Assembly: GCF_019203965.1 (NCBI RefSeq)
Contig: NZ_CP076448.1
Span: forward strand, 434,001-498,000
Direction: 5' to 3'
Length of the DNA: 64,000 bases
Source of the DNA: Elioraea tepida
GTDB taxonomy: Bacteria; Pseudomonadota; Alphaproteobacteria; Acetobacterales; Acetobacteraceae
Below the pieces are notes generated by a model. It worked only from the letters and a program-made list of their open reading frames with translations. It was not told the origin of the DNA and searched no databases. Position numbers and translations under genes: made by a program. Numbering within the stretch: the stretch's first letter is position 1; every line of letters starts with the position of its first letter. Of this stretch, positions 36,899-46,200 are shown in pieces.

Positions 36899-38211
36899 GC
36901 CCGCTCGAGGTCGGCATCGCGATGTTCGCGGCCATCGCGCTGCTTCTTCTGGCGCGCGTGCCGGTCGGTGTCGCGATGCTGCTTGCGGGCGGTGCGGGCT
37001 ATGCCGCGATCAGCGGGCTGTGGCCGCTTCTGAACACGCTCAAGACGCTGCCGTTCTCGCGCTTCTCCTCCTATACGCTCTCGGTCATCCCGCTCTTTCT
37101 GCTGATGGGCGAGTTCGCCACCAAGGGGGGGATGAACGCCGCCCTGTTCCGCGCCGCGCGCGCCTGGTTCGGGCACTGGCGCGGCGGGCTCGCGGTCGCG
37201 ACCATCGGCGGCTGCGCCGCCTTCGGGGCGATTTGCGGCTCCTCGCTCGCGACCGCCGCGACGATGAGCCAGGTGGCGGGCCCCGAGATGCGGCGTGCCG
37301 GCTACTCGCCGGCGCTCGCGACCGGAACGCTCGCCGCTGGTGGCACGCTCGGCATCCTGATCCCGCCCTCGGTGATCCTCGTCATCTACGCGATCTACAC
37401 CGAGCAATCGATCGGCAACCTGTTCATCGCTGCGGTGATCCCGGGCCTGCTTGCGACCGCGGGCTACATGCTGGTCGTGAACCTCTACGCCCGACTCGCG
37501 CCCGACGCCGCGCCGCCCTCGCCGCGCCTTCCGCTTGCCACGCGCTTCGCCGAAAGCCGCGAGGTCTGGCCCGCGGCGTCGGTGTTCCTGCTGGTCGTCC
37601 TCGGCATCTACGCAGGCTGGTTCTCGCCGACGGAGGGAGCGGCGGTCGGCGCCGCAGCGGTGGGGCTGCTGGCGGTCCTGGTCGGCGGCATGCGGGGGCG
37701 GCAGTTCGTCGAAAGCCTGCTCGCGACGGCCGAGACCACGGCGCTGATGTTCCTCATCCTGCTTGGCGCCGAGCTGTTCTCGGCCGCGCTCGCCCTCTCA
37801 CGCCTGCCGGCCTTCGTCTCGTCCTGGGTGGTCTCGCTCGGCCTCGCTCCGGTGACGGTGCTTGCCATCATCCTCGTGCTCTACCTCGTGCTCGGCTGCG
37901 CGATGGAGAGCCTCGCGATGGTGCTGCTGACGCTTCCCGTGTTCGTTCCGGTGATGCTCGCGCTCGATTTCGGGCTCAGCCACGCGCAGGTTCTCGTCTG
38001 GTTCGGGATCCTCGTCCTGGTCGCGGTCGAAGTCGGGATGATCTCGCCTCCGTTCGGCCTAAACCTGTTCGTGATCAACGCGCTCTCGAAGGACGTGCCG
38101 ATCACCGAGACGTGGCGCGGCGTGCTCGGCTTCTGCGCCTCCGATGTCGTCCGTCTCGTGCTTCTTGTCGCCTTCCCGGGCCTCTCGCTCTGGCTTCCCG
38201 GTCTCAGCTGA
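36895..38211 (+). CDS. dctM: TRAP transporter large permease
   Basis: A 438-residue membrane protein with about 12 hydrophobic segments, the ion-coupled channel of the TRAP system. Family features: LLLLARVPVGVAMLLAG at the start, SVIPLFLLMGEFATKGG, GAICGSSLATAATM and GILIPPSVILVIYAI. GTG start overlapping dctQ (GTGA). Together with dctP and dctQ it forms a complete Na+-driven uptake system for an organic acid. Confidence 0.92.
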   Translation: MSPLEVGIAMFAAIALLLLARVPVGVAMLLAGGAGYAAISGLWPLLNTLKTLPFSRFSSYTLSVIPLFLLMGEFATKGGMNAALFRAARAWFGHWRGGLAVATIGGCAAFGAICGSSLATAATMSQVAGPEMRRAGYSPALATGTLAAGGTLGILIPPSVILVIYAIYTEQSIGNLFIAAVIPGLLATAGYMLVVNLYARLAPDAAPPSPRLPLATRFAESREVWPAASVFLLVVLGIYAGWFSPTEGAAVGAAAVGLLAVLVGGMRGRQFVESLLATAETTALMFLILLGAELFSAALALSRLPAFVSSWVVSLGLAPVTVLAIILVLYLVLGCAMESLAMVLLTLPVFVPVMLALDFGLSHAQVLVWFGILVLVAVEVGMISPPFGLNLFVINALSKDVPITETWRGVLGFCASDVVRLVLLVAFPGLSLWLPGLS

Positions 38212-38252
38212 CGCCGGCGGGGAGCGTGTCACCCGCCCGCGGAGCGGGCGCG

Positions 38253-38801
38253 TCAGCGCGTCGCGTTCGAGGCCTCGAACAGGGCGCGCGTCCGCTCGGC
38301 GTCGTACGGCCTCTCGCGCAGCGTCTCGGCGTCCCACTCGCTCCGGCCCGGGCGGAAGAAATCCCCGCCATAGACGTGCAGCGCCCCGGTGAGGCGGGGG
38401 ATCGGGTTGAGAACGGAATGGATGATGTCCTTGCCGAGCGGCACGGCCTCTCCGGCCGAGAGCGCGTTCGCCCCCGCCGCCTCGACACGCGAGGCCCCGT
38501 CCTCCTCGATCCGACGCCAGAAGATGTTGTCCTCGCGGCCCGTATAGAGGCCGATCACCGCCCACATCCCGTGGTTGTGCGGCGGCAGCGTCATGTAGGG
38601 GCCCCAGACGAGGTTCAGGATCGTCAGCCTCTCGGAGCGGTAGAGGGTGTTCAGCCCGGCACGCTTCGGCTCGCCGAGCCCACGCAGCACCGCGCCCGGC
38701 TCCGACACCGCGCGGGCAACGAGCTCGCGCACCGCGCGCTGGCCGTCGCCGCCGCGCACGGCCTCCTCACACTCGGCGATGAAGCGGTCGAGATCGAACA
38801 T
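38253..38801 (-). CDS. Cysteine-dioxygenase-like cupin protein
   Basis: A 182-residue cupin of the double-stranded beta-helix metal enzymes related to cysteine dioxygenase. The metal site shows as PPHNHGMWAVIGLYTGRED (two His and an acidic residue) with a later His in GKDIIHSVLN and the final strand LHVYGGDFF. It probably uses Fe(II) and O2 on a thiol or small organic molecule. It ends 41 bases from dctM on the opposite strand. Convergent placement with the transporter is weak support for a shared pathway. Confidence 0.78.
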   Translation of the reverse strand: MFDLDRFIAECEEAVRGGDGQRAVRELVARAVSEPGAVLRGLGEPKRAGLNTLYRSERLTILNLVWGPYMTLPPHNHGMWAVIGLYTGREDNIFWRRIEEDGASRVEAAGANALSAGEAVPLGKDIIHSVLNPIPRLTGALHVYGGDFFRPGRSEWDAETLRERPYDAERTRALFEASNATR

Positions 38802-38939
38802 CGGCTCCTCCCTCGTCGTGTTGCGCCCAGTCTAGACGGGCCGAGGCAGGACGTCGCGCGCCGCTGTTGCGGAACGGGCACGCCGGACAGTCGGAACGGG
38901 ACGAAGCGGGCCGCCGCAGACGGGCGTCCCGAGGCCGTG

Positions 38940-39368
38940 TCAGATCAGCCCGAGCTCGGCGAGCTCCTGCCGCATCCGCGCGGACATCGCCGCAAGCCCC
39001 TTCGCCGACGCCCTCGCCCCGCGCGCGACGTCGGGCGGCGCCTCGGAGGCCTCGAGATAGCGCCAGCCCTGGAACGGTTTCACCGGCCTCGGCTCGACCG
39101 GAACGAGGACCGGGTCCAGGTGGAGCGCGCAACACGGAGAGCCGTCGTCCCACAGGTCGGGGCCGATCGCCGTGATCCTCTGCCGAACCTGGACGAAGCC
39201 GCCGATCACCCAAAAGATCGAGCCTCGGCCTGCGATCTCCTCCGCCCGGCGGGGGAAGCTGCGCGTGTGGTGTCGAAGCGGCGGGTCTGCCTTCGCCCGG
39301 GCCGTCTGCCGGTCGGCGAGGTCTTCGACCGTGGCGCAGCCGGCCGCGAGCTTGAGAAGATGGAGCAT
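38940..39368 (-). CDS. DUF1489 family protein
   Basis: A 142-residue member of DUF1489, a family largely confined to alphaproteobacteria. Family patterns: LHLLKLAAGCATVEDLADRQ at the N-terminus, HHTRSFPRRAEEI, GGSIFWVIGG-like GRGSIFWVIGGFVQVRQRI and the C-terminal PFQGWRYLEASEAPPD. Function is unknown. It lies 138 bases before the cupin gene on the same strand without overlap. Confidence 0.87.
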   Translation of the reverse strand: MLHLLKLAAGCATVEDLADRQTARAKADPPLRHHTRSFPRRAEEIAGRGSIFWVIGGFVQVRQRITAIGPDLWDDGSPCCALHLDPVLVPVEPRPVKPFQGWRYLEASEAPPDVARGARASAKGLAAMSARMRQELAELGLI

Positions 39369-39496
39369 GCGTTGAGCATGGCCCCGCGGCGGGGATTCGC
39401 AAGCCGCGCGCGAGCGCGCATCGGCCAGGGCTTGGCCGCCCTGCGCCCCTGACGGTTCCCGCAGGCAAGCGTGGCGATCAGCGCCCGCGTCGGCGC

Positions 39497-39685
39497 TCAG
39501 GCAGAGCGCGCGCCTCGCGCCGTCATGGTTGCCCTCTGGCTCGCGTCGCCGGCACCCTGCTCGGCCGCGGGCAGCGGGTGCGGGTCGAGGCTCGGGCGGA
39601 CAGGGTCACGCATGCTTCCCCCTTCCCCCGACGTGCCGCTTCCGGCCGCGAGCCAAGCACCGAGCAACGCCGTCCAGAGCCGCAT
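39497..39685 (-). CDS. Putative small exported protein (62 residues)
   Basis: The ATG at 39685 has an excellent ribosome site (GGAGGGGGAG, six bases before it), rare by chance even here. The predicted peptide begins MRLWTALLGAWLAAGSG, a short signal-peptide-like hydrophobic stretch, followed by a Pro/Ala/Arg-rich tail. I recognise no family. Without this gene the stretch 39369-39845 (477 bases) between DUF1489 and the acylase would be empty; the rest of it holds nothing I can support. Confidence 0.4.
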   Translation of the reverse strand: MRLWTALLGAWLAAGSGTSGEGGSMRDPVRPSLDPHPLPAAEQGAGDASQRATMTARGARSA

Positions 39686-39845
39686 CGCGTTCTCCCCCTC
39701 CGGCGACCACGCTTGGGGACGGATGTGTCAGGCCTGTGGCATGCCGCTGTCGGCGATGTGCCGATGACGCGCACGTGACCCGCCGCACGGCGAGGCGACG
39801 CCGAGCCCCCCTTACCTTGCGGCTCTCCTGTGGCATCTCGTCGGC

Positions 39846-42206
39846 ATGCCGAAGCTGGTTCGCCTCGCCCGCCGCCTCCTTCTCGCCCTGCTCGCCCTCG
39901 CCGTCGCTCTCCCGGTTCTCGCGCTCGCTGCCGGGTGGGTGGTGCTTCGCGTCACCCTTCCCCCGCAGCGCGCCGAAGCCGAGATCCCGGGCCTCTCCGC
40001 CCCGGTCGAGGTGACGCTCGACCGGCACGGGATCCCGTACGTCCGCGCCGGATCGGAGGCCGATGCCTGGGCGGCGATCGGCTGGCTGCACGCGCGCGAC
40101 CGGATGTTCCAGATGGAGCTGATGCGGCGCAGCGCCTCGGGGCGGCTTTCGGAGCTGATCGGCGCGCCGGGGCTGAGACTCGACCGCTACGTCCGGCTGC
40201 TCGGCCTCGAGCAGGCGGCACGCGAGGATTTCGCGGGTCTACCCGAGGAGACGCGCGCCGCACTCGCGGCGTATGCGCGCGGGGTGAACGCGTGGATCGC
40301 GCGCAAGGGGCGCTGGTCGGCCCCCGAATTCGTGATCATCGGCCACACGCCCGAGCCGTGGCGCGAAACCGACAGCCTTCTCTGGGGCAAGATGATGGCC
40401 GTGTTCCTCTCGGGGAACGCACGCACGGAACTCGCCCGGCTGAGGCTCGCGACGATGCTTCCACGCGAGCGGATCGACGAGCTGTGGCCGCGCGACCGGA
40501 GCGAGGGCAACCCGGTCGCCTCCCTTCCCGACCTCGGCGCGCATCTGTCGCGCCTTCTCGCCGCCCTGCCGGCGTTCGGCGAGGACGCTCCGGTTCCGCC
40601 GTCGGCCTCCAATGTCTGGGCGGTGACCGGAGAGCGTTCGGCCACCTCCCTGCCGCTGCTTGCCAATGACCCGCATCTGGCCTTCGCCCAGCCGATCCAG
40701 TGGCACCTCGCGCGCGTCGAGGCGCCGGGGCTCACGCTCGCGGGCGCGTTCGCTCCCGGCGTGCCGTTCCTCGTGCTCGGCCGGAACCACGCGATCGCCT
40801 GGGGTATGACGACCACGCACAGCGACACGCAGGACGTGTTCATCGAGCGTCTCGACGGCCCCGACCGCTACGTCACGCCGGACGGGCCCCGCCCCTTCAC
40901 GGTTCGGGAGGAGCGCGTCCGCGTCCGCTTCGGCAAAGAGGTGACGCTTCGCGTGCGTGCGACGCGCCACGGCCCGGTTCTCTCCGACCTCGACCCGACC
41001 CCTGGGACGCCCGAGGGCCATGTGCTCGCGGTGGCGATGACGGCCCTCTTTCCAGGCGATCAGGCCGCCGCGGCGCTGCACCGTCTGAACCGAGCCTCGA
41101 GTTTCGCCGAGGCCGAGACGGCGGTCGCGAGCATCGGCGCGCCGCAGCAGAACATCGTGATCGCCGACCGCGCTGGGCGCATGGGCATGATCCTGCCCGC
41201 GCGCGTGCCGGTCCGCCGGGCCGGCGACGGCGCCTTCCCCGCCCCCGGTTGGGACGGAAGCCATGACTGGCTCGGCTTTGCTCCCTACGAGGCGCTGCCG
41301 CGCTTCGTCGACCCTCCCTCGGGGCGGATCGTCAACGCCAACAACCGCGTGGTGCCGGACGACTTCCCTGTCTTCCTCGGCCGGGACTGGTGGGGCGACT
41401 GGCGCTTCCGCCGGATCCTCGAGCGGCTCGAGGCCGAGCCGGCGCAGACCGCTGAGACGATGGCGGCGATCCAGATGGACGAGGTGAGCCTCGCCGCCCG
41501 CGCTCTCTTGCCGTTGATGACCACGATCGACCCGCCGTCGGACCCGCGCGCCGCGTCCGCTCTCGCCCGTCTGAGGGCCTGGGACGGGACGATGGCCGCC
41601 GACCGGCCCGAGCCGCTGATCTATTCAGCGTGGGTGCGGCAGATCGGGCGGCGGATCGCTGCAGGGGCCCTCGGCCCCGACCAGGAGGCGTTCCGGGAAA
41701 GCTCAGCAGAGTTCCTGCTCTTCGTGCTGCGCGACGGCAGGCACTGGTGCGGCGAGGGCGGATGCCATCGTCTTCTCTCCTCCGCCTTGACCGCTGCTCT
41801 CGCCGAGCTCACCGAGGCCCACGGGGCGGAGATCGAGCGCTGGCGCTGGGGGGCGGTGCACATGGTCCGGTTCCAGCACCCGCTGATGCGGTTCGTCCCC
41901 GTCATCGGCCCGTGGTTCGGAACGGTGCTCGAGACCGGCGGCGACAGCCACACGGTGATGCGTGCTGGCATTCGCCTCTCCGGCTCCGCCCCTTACGAGA
42001 ACATCCACGGGGCGGGCTATCGCGGCGTCTACGACCTTGCCGATCTCGACCGCTCGCGCTTCATCATCGCCACCGGCCAGTCGGGGCACCCGTTGAGCCC
42101 GCACTATCGTGACCTCACCCCGCTCTGGGGCTCGGGTGCCACCTTGCGCCTGACCGCGACCCCCGACGGCGAGACGGGGCGGATCCTGCTCCGGCCGGGA
42201 AGATGA
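39846..42206 (+). CDS. Penicillin acylase family hydrolase
   Basis: A 786-residue Ntn-hydrolase of the penicillin amidase family, normally made as a precursor that cuts itself into alpha and beta chains. An N-terminal hydrophobic segment (residues 10-37) anchors or exports it. The predicted catalytic Ser255 begins the beta chain in PPSASNVWAV; before it DRHGIPYVRAGSEADAWAAIGWLHARDR is split across the family signature, and GMTTTHSDTQDVF follows. Members cleave amide bonds of beta-lactams, acyl-homoserine lactones or other acyl amides; which one here is unknown. The bpt gene follows closely. Confidence 0.9.
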   Translation: MPKLVRLARRLLLALLALAVALPVLALAAGWVVLRVTLPPQRAEAEIPGLSAPVEVTLDRHGIPYVRAGSEADAWAAIGWLHARDRMFQMELMRRSASGRLSELIGAPGLRLDRYVRLLGLEQAAREDFAGLPEETRAALAAYARGVNAWIARKGRWSAPEFVIIGHTPEPWRETDSLLWGKMMAVFLSGNARTELARLRLATMLPRERIDELWPRDRSEGNPVASLPDLGAHLSRLLAALPAFGEDAPVPPSASNVWAVTGERSATSLPLLANDPHLAFAQPIQWHLARVEAPGLTLAGAFAPGVPFLVLGRNHAIAWGMTTTHSDTQDVFIERLDGPDRYVTPDGPRPFTVREERVRVRFGKEVTLRVRATRHGPVLSDLDPTPGTPEGHVLAVAMTALFPGDQAAAALHRLNRASSFAEAETAVASIGAPQQNIVIADRAGRMGMILPARVPVRRAGDGAFPAPGWDGSHDWLGFAPYEALPRFVDPPSGRIVNANNRVVPDDFPVFLGRDWWGDWRFRRILERLEAEPAQTAETMAAIQMDEVSLAARALLPLMTTIDPPSDPRAASALARLRAWDGTMAADRPEPLIYSAWVRQIGRRIAAGALGPDQEAFRESSAEFLLFVLRDGRHWCGEGGCHRLLSSALTAALAELTEAHGAEIERWRWGAVHMVRFQHPLMRFVPVIGPWFGTVLETGGDSHTVMRAGIRLSGSAPYENIHGAGYRGVYDLADLDRSRFIIATGQSGHPLSPHYRDLTPLWGSGATLRLTATPDGETGRILLRPGR

Positions 42207-42274
42207 GACGGAGAGGTGACGGGGCGACGGCGCGATTGACCGACGCCGCGCGGTTCCGGAACACTAGGCGACTG

Positions 42275-43057
42275 ATGTTGCAGAAGACGTTCCGCCGCCC
42301 GCAATTCTTCTACACCACCGCGCCGCTTCCCTGCCCCTATCTCGAGAACAGGCTGGAGCGGAAGCTCGTCACCGAGCTCACCGGCGCCGACGCCGAGGCG
42401 CTGCACGACCGGCTCTCGCGCGCCGGATTTCGGCGCAGCCACAACATCGCCTACGCCCCCGTCTGCCCCGGCTGCCAGGCCTGCATCCCTATCCGGATCG
42501 ACGCGCGCGGCTTCACACCCTCGCGCACCCAGCGGCGAATCGCCGCCGCCAACGCGGCGGTCGAAGGCTTCGAGGTGCCGCCGCGCGCCACCACCGAGCA
42601 GTTCGCCCTATTCCAGCGCTACCAGGCGGCGCGCCACGCCGAGGGCGACATGGCGGCGATGGGCTTCTACGACTTCCGCGCGATGGTCGAGGACACGCCG
42701 ATCGAGACCTGCGTCGTCGAGTTCCGCGACCCCGACGACACGCTGGTCGCCGCCTGCCTTACCGACCGGCTGTCGGACGGGCTCTCGGCCGTCTATTCCT
42801 TCTTCGACCCGAGACACGCCGCACGCTCGCTCGGCACCTTCATGATCCTCTGGCTCGTCCGCCGCACGCTCGCGCTCGACCTGCCGCATGTCTATCTCGG
42901 CTACTGGGTGCCCCAGAGCCGGAAGATGGCCTACAAGGCGAGGTTCAGGCCGGTCGAGATCCTCTGGGGCGGGCAGTGGCGCCGCCTCGCCGAGGACGAG
43001 GTGGCGCACGGCCCGGCGCCGCCCCCGGCATTTTCCGAACGCCTCACGGCAGGCTGA
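42275..43057 (+). CDS. bpt: Aspartate/glutamate leucyltransferase
   Basis: Bpt transfers Leu from Leu-tRNA to N-terminal Asp or Glu, creating an N-degron for ClpS/ClpAP. The 260-residue protein has the typical QFFYTTAPLPCPYLENRLERK, the CPGCQACIPIRI cysteine cluster, FTPSRTQRR and YVYLGYW-like HVYLGYWVPQSRKMAYKARF. The frame is open from an ATG at 42203 overlapping the acylase stop, but those extra 24 residues are Arg-rich and unconserved; the ATG at 42275 gives the normal N-terminus and has AGG six bases before it. Confidence 0.92.
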   Translation: MLQKTFRRPQFFYTTAPLPCPYLENRLERKLVTELTGADAEALHDRLSRAGFRRSHNIAYAPVCPGCQACIPIRIDARGFTPSRTQRRIAAANAAVEGFEVPPRATTEQFALFQRYQAARHAEGDMAAMGFYDFRAMVEDTPIETCVVEFRDPDDTLVAACLTDRLSDGLSAVYSFFDPRHAARSLGTFMILWLVRRTLALDLPHVYLGYWVPQSRKMAYKARFRPVEILWGGQWRRLAEDEVAHGPAPPPAFSERLTAG

Positions 43058-43207
43058 CGCTGCCGCCCGCCCGACGCGGGGTGGCGCTTCAGGCGAACCG
43101 GTTGCGGCCGTTGCAGTGTCGGCTCCCGCCCGGCTGTCGACGGCGTCGGAACCGCGGACCGTCTCGCCGCGGAACCGTCGGCGCCGGCGCCGATCTCGCC
43201 GATCCGC

Positions 43208-45445
43208 TCAGCCAAAGCGCCCGGAGGACGGGAACCCCCTCCACGGCAGCCGCCCCGCTCCGGCCCGATGGCCGAGCCATTCGGCGAGCTCCCCCTTCGT
43301 GCGCACGCTCACGCGGCTCTCGCCGAGCCGCACCGCAAGCCCCTCGCCGAGAGCGAAGGGCTTCGCGTCGGCAAGCCCTCCTTGCTTGAACTTCTGCAGC
43401 GCAACGCCGCGCCCCTTGGCCAGAACGGGAAGCTCATCGAGCGGGAAGATGAGGAGTTTGCGGTTCTCGCCGATCGTCGCGACATGGTCGGCGCCCTCCG
43501 GCACGGGCGCGCACACCACCGCCTCTTCGCCCAGATCGAGCGCGAGCACCTGCTTTCCCGCCTTCGTTGCGGCGACGAGCTCTTCCGCCGGGACAATGAA
43601 GCCGCGCCCCTTCGCTCCCGCGACAAGGAAACGCCCTTCCGCCGGCTGAACCCTGAGCCCGATGAGGGTGGCGTCATTCGGCAGGTCGATCAGTAACCGT
43701 ATCGGCACCCCGTCGCCACGCCCGCCGGGCAGGCGGTCCACCGCGATCGTGTAGGCACGGCCGTTCGTTCCGAAGGCAAGAAGACGATCGGTGGTCCAGG
43801 CGGGCACAGCGGCGAACAGACGGTCGCCCTCTTTGAACTTCAGCCCCGCGATGTCAGCGAGGTGCCCCTTCAGCGCGCGGATCCAGCCCTTTTCGGAGCA
43901 GACCACGGTGACGGGCTCGCGCACCGCGAGCGCCGCCTCGACCGCCTCCGCAGCGGGCGGCGGGGCCTCGGCAAGGCGGGTGCGTCGCGCCCCGAGCGGG
44001 CCTGAGGCGAAGCGTGTGCGCATTGCCTCGATCTCGGCAGCGATCGCGGCCCAACGCTCCTTCTCCGACCCAAGCAGGGAGCGCAGGCGCTTCCGTTCGG
44101 CCGCGAGCGCCTTGTGCTCCTTGCGGATCTCCATCTCCTCAAGCCGGCGCAGGCTGCGCAGCCGCATGTTGAGGATCGCCTCCGCCTGCACCTCGGAGAG
44201 CGAGAAGCGGGCCATCAGAACGGGCTTCGGCTCTTCTTCGGTGCGGATGATGCGGATCACCTCGTCGAGGTTGAGATAGACCGCGAGCTGGCCCTCGAGC
44301 ACCTCGATCCGGCGCTCGGCGGCGGCAAGCCGGTGGCGCGAGACGCGCTCGAGCACGGCATGGCGATGGTCGAGCCAGGCGCGCAGCGCCTCCTTCAGCG
44401 ACATAACCCGCGGCGTGCGCGTCGCATCGAGAACGTTGAGGTTCAAGGAGATGCGGCTTTCGAGAGCGGTCGCCCGGAACAGGCTCTCCATCAGCACCCC
44501 GGGGTCGACCGTCTTCGACCGCGGCTCGAGCACGAGCCGAACCGCATCGGTGCTCTCGTCGCGCAGGTCGCCGAGCAGAGGCAGTTTCCTCTCCTCCATC
44601 GCCTGCGCGATCTGCTCCACAAGGCGTGCCTTTTGCACGAGCCACGGGATCTCGGTCACGACCACGCGCCAGGTGCCGTACTTGCCCTCCTCGACGTGCC
44701 ATTTCGCACGCAGCCGGAACGAACCGCGGCCCGTCTCGTAGGCGGCGAGCATGGCCTCGCGCGGCTCGACGAGCACGCCGCCCGTGGGAAAATCGGGGCC
44801 TTTGACGTGCCGCATCAGCTCTTCGGTGGTGGCGTCAGGCTTCTCGATAAGCAGGAGAGCCGCAGCGCAGAGCTCGCCCGTATTGTGCGGCGGGATCGAG
44901 GTCGCCATCCCGACCGCGATCCCCTGCGCGCCGTTGGCGAGCAGGTTCGGGAAGGCGGCCGGAAGCACGACGGGCTCCTTCTCCTCGCCGTCATAGGTGG
45001 CGCGGAAATCGACCGCATCCTCCTCGATGCCGGCGAGCAGGGCCTGCGCGACCTCGGTCAGGCGCGCTTCGGTGTAGCGCATGGCCGCGGCGTTATCGCC
45101 GTCGATGTTGCCGAAGTTCCCCTGCCCCTCGATCAGCGGATAGCGCTGCGCGAAGCCTTGCGCGAGCCGCACCAGCGCCTCGTAGACGGCGGCATCGCCG
45201 TGCGGGTGGAACTTGCCGATCACGTCGCCGACCACGCGGGCGCATTTCTTGAAGCCCGAGGACGGGTCGAGCCGGAGCTGATGCATGGCCCACAGCAGCC
45301 GGCGGTGCACGGGCTTGAGACCATCGCGCACATCGGGCAGCGACCGCGACATGATCGTCGAGAGCGCATAGGCGAGGTAGCGCTCCGCGAGCGCGTCGGC
45401 GAGCGGGGTGTCGAGGATCTCTCCTCCCGCGAGGTCGATCGGCAT
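43208..45445 (-). CDS. parC: DNA topoisomerase IV subunit A
   Basis: ParC cuts and passes DNA to unlink daughter chromosomes. The 745-residue protein has catalytic Tyr124 (AMRYTEARLT), the DNA-gate helix region HPHGDAAVYEAL and a short C-terminal domain. Length and the missing GyrA-box make it ParC rather than GyrA. At the quinolone-determining site, Ala85 occupies the position of E. coli Ser80 while Glu89 (E. coli Glu84) is kept. It is the last gene of the folK-recO block, 34 bases after recO. Confidence 0.93.
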   Translation of the reverse strand: MPIDLAGGEILDTPLADALAERYLAYALSTIMSRSLPDVRDGLKPVHRRLLWAMHQLRLDPSSGFKKCARVVGDVIGKFHPHGDAAVYEALVRLAQGFAQRYPLIEGQGNFGNIDGDNAAAMRYTEARLTEVAQALLAGIEEDAVDFRATYDGEEKEPVVLPAAFPNLLANGAQGIAVGMATSIPPHNTGELCAAALLLIEKPDATTEELMRHVKGPDFPTGGVLVEPREAMLAAYETGRGSFRLRAKWHVEEGKYGTWRVVVTEIPWLVQKARLVEQIAQAMEERKLPLLGDLRDESTDAVRLVLEPRSKTVDPGVLMESLFRATALESRISLNLNVLDATRTPRVMSLKEALRAWLDHRHAVLERVSRHRLAAAERRIEVLEGQLAVYLNLDEVIRIIRTEEEPKPVLMARFSLSEVQAEAILNMRLRSLRRLEEMEIRKEHKALAAERKRLRSLLGSEKERWAAIAAEIEAMRTRFASGPLGARRTRLAEAPPPAAEAVEAALAVREPVTVVCSEKGWIRALKGHLADIAGLKFKEGDRLFAAVPAWTTDRLLAFGTNGRAYTIAVDRLPGGRGDGVPIRLLIDLPNDATLIGLRVQPAEGRFLVAGAKGRGFIVPAEELVAATKAGKQVLALDLGEEAVVCAPVPEGADHVATIGENRKLLIFPLDELPVLAKGRGVALQKFKQGGLADAKPFALGEGLAVRLGESRVSVRTKGELAEWLGHRAGAGRLPWRGFPSSGRFG

Positions 45446-45479
45446 GGCGCGACTCGGTCTCCTGAGGCGTCCGCGCGAG

Positions 45480-46196
45480 CTAGCCGAAGCGGTCAGCCAG
45501 CCGCAACCGCGCAGGCGGCAGCGGGAGGTGGCGCAGCCCGAACACGTCGCGCGCGAGGAAATGCGCAGTGAGCCTCAGCCCTGCGGCGATGTCGCCCTCC
45601 CGAACGGCGGCATTGCCGAGCAGGAACGGGGGAAGCGGCAGGAGCCGGTCCTGCCAGGGACGCGCGGCCTCGCGCGACACGGCTCGGCCAGTGCGCGGCG
45701 AGACAAAGGCGAGGTCCTCGACCACGCCGGTGACGGCGCAGGCCGAGAGGTCGAGCCCGTAGCCGAGCTCTGCCAGCAGCGCCACTTCCCAGCGCACATA
45801 GTCGGGAGCGAGTGCCTCGCCCTCGCCGATGCGCTCGAGCAGCGCGGCGAGGCCAGCGAAGGCGAGCGGATGAGGCTCGCGCTCCGGCAGCGCGCCTTCC
45901 GCCACCGCACAGGCCGAGGCGAGAAGAGCGAGAGCGGCGGGCTCGCCGAGCGCCCGGCCGGCGGCGGCATCGACGAGTTCTCCCGCGAACTGGCCGAGCT
46001 GGTCGGACAGTCTTGCGGTCCAACGCAGAGCGAGCCGATTGCCCGGCTGCCAGATGGCCCGGCCCGAGCGCGACGCACCGCCGCGCACATGCCCGCGCCA
46101 GTGCCCGTGCGCGCGCGTGAGCACGTCTGCGAGCGCGTGCCCCTCGCCATGCGGGCGCGCGGCGAGAACGATCGCCTCGTCCTCCCACGACTCCAT
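45480..46196 (-). CDS. recO: DNA repair protein RecO
   Basis: RecO works with RecR to load RecA onto SSB-coated gaps. The 238-residue protein has the N-terminal OB fold beginning WEDEAIVLAARPHGEGHALADVLTRAHG, split across the family signature, and a helical C-terminal domain with WEVALLAELGYGLDLSACAVTG. The gene follows era by four bases, the usual rnc-era-recO order. Confidence 0.92.
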   Translation of the reverse strand: MESWEDEAIVLAARPHGEGHALADVLTRAHGHWRGHVRGGASRSGRAIWQPGNRLALRWTARLSDQLGQFAGELVDAAAGRALGEPAALALLASACAVAEGALPEREPHPLAFAGLAALLERIGEGEALAPDYVRWEVALLAELGYGLDLSACAVTGVVEDLAFVSPRTGRAVSREAARPWQDRLLPLPPFLLGNAAVREGDIAAGLRLTAHFLARDVFGLRHLPLPPARLRLADRFG

Positions 46197-46200
46197 CGTC

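Noticed and set aside
37020-39452. An 810-codon plus-strand frame over dctM, the cupin and DUF1489 genes
   Set aside because: Arg-rich shadow in another frame; it crosses three well-supported genes on both strands.
39613-39767. Plus-strand peptide ending MCQACGMPLSAMCR, resembling the start of a zinc-ribbon domain
   Set aside because: The frame stops five residues after the CxxC and has no other conserved part or ribosome site; chance similarity.
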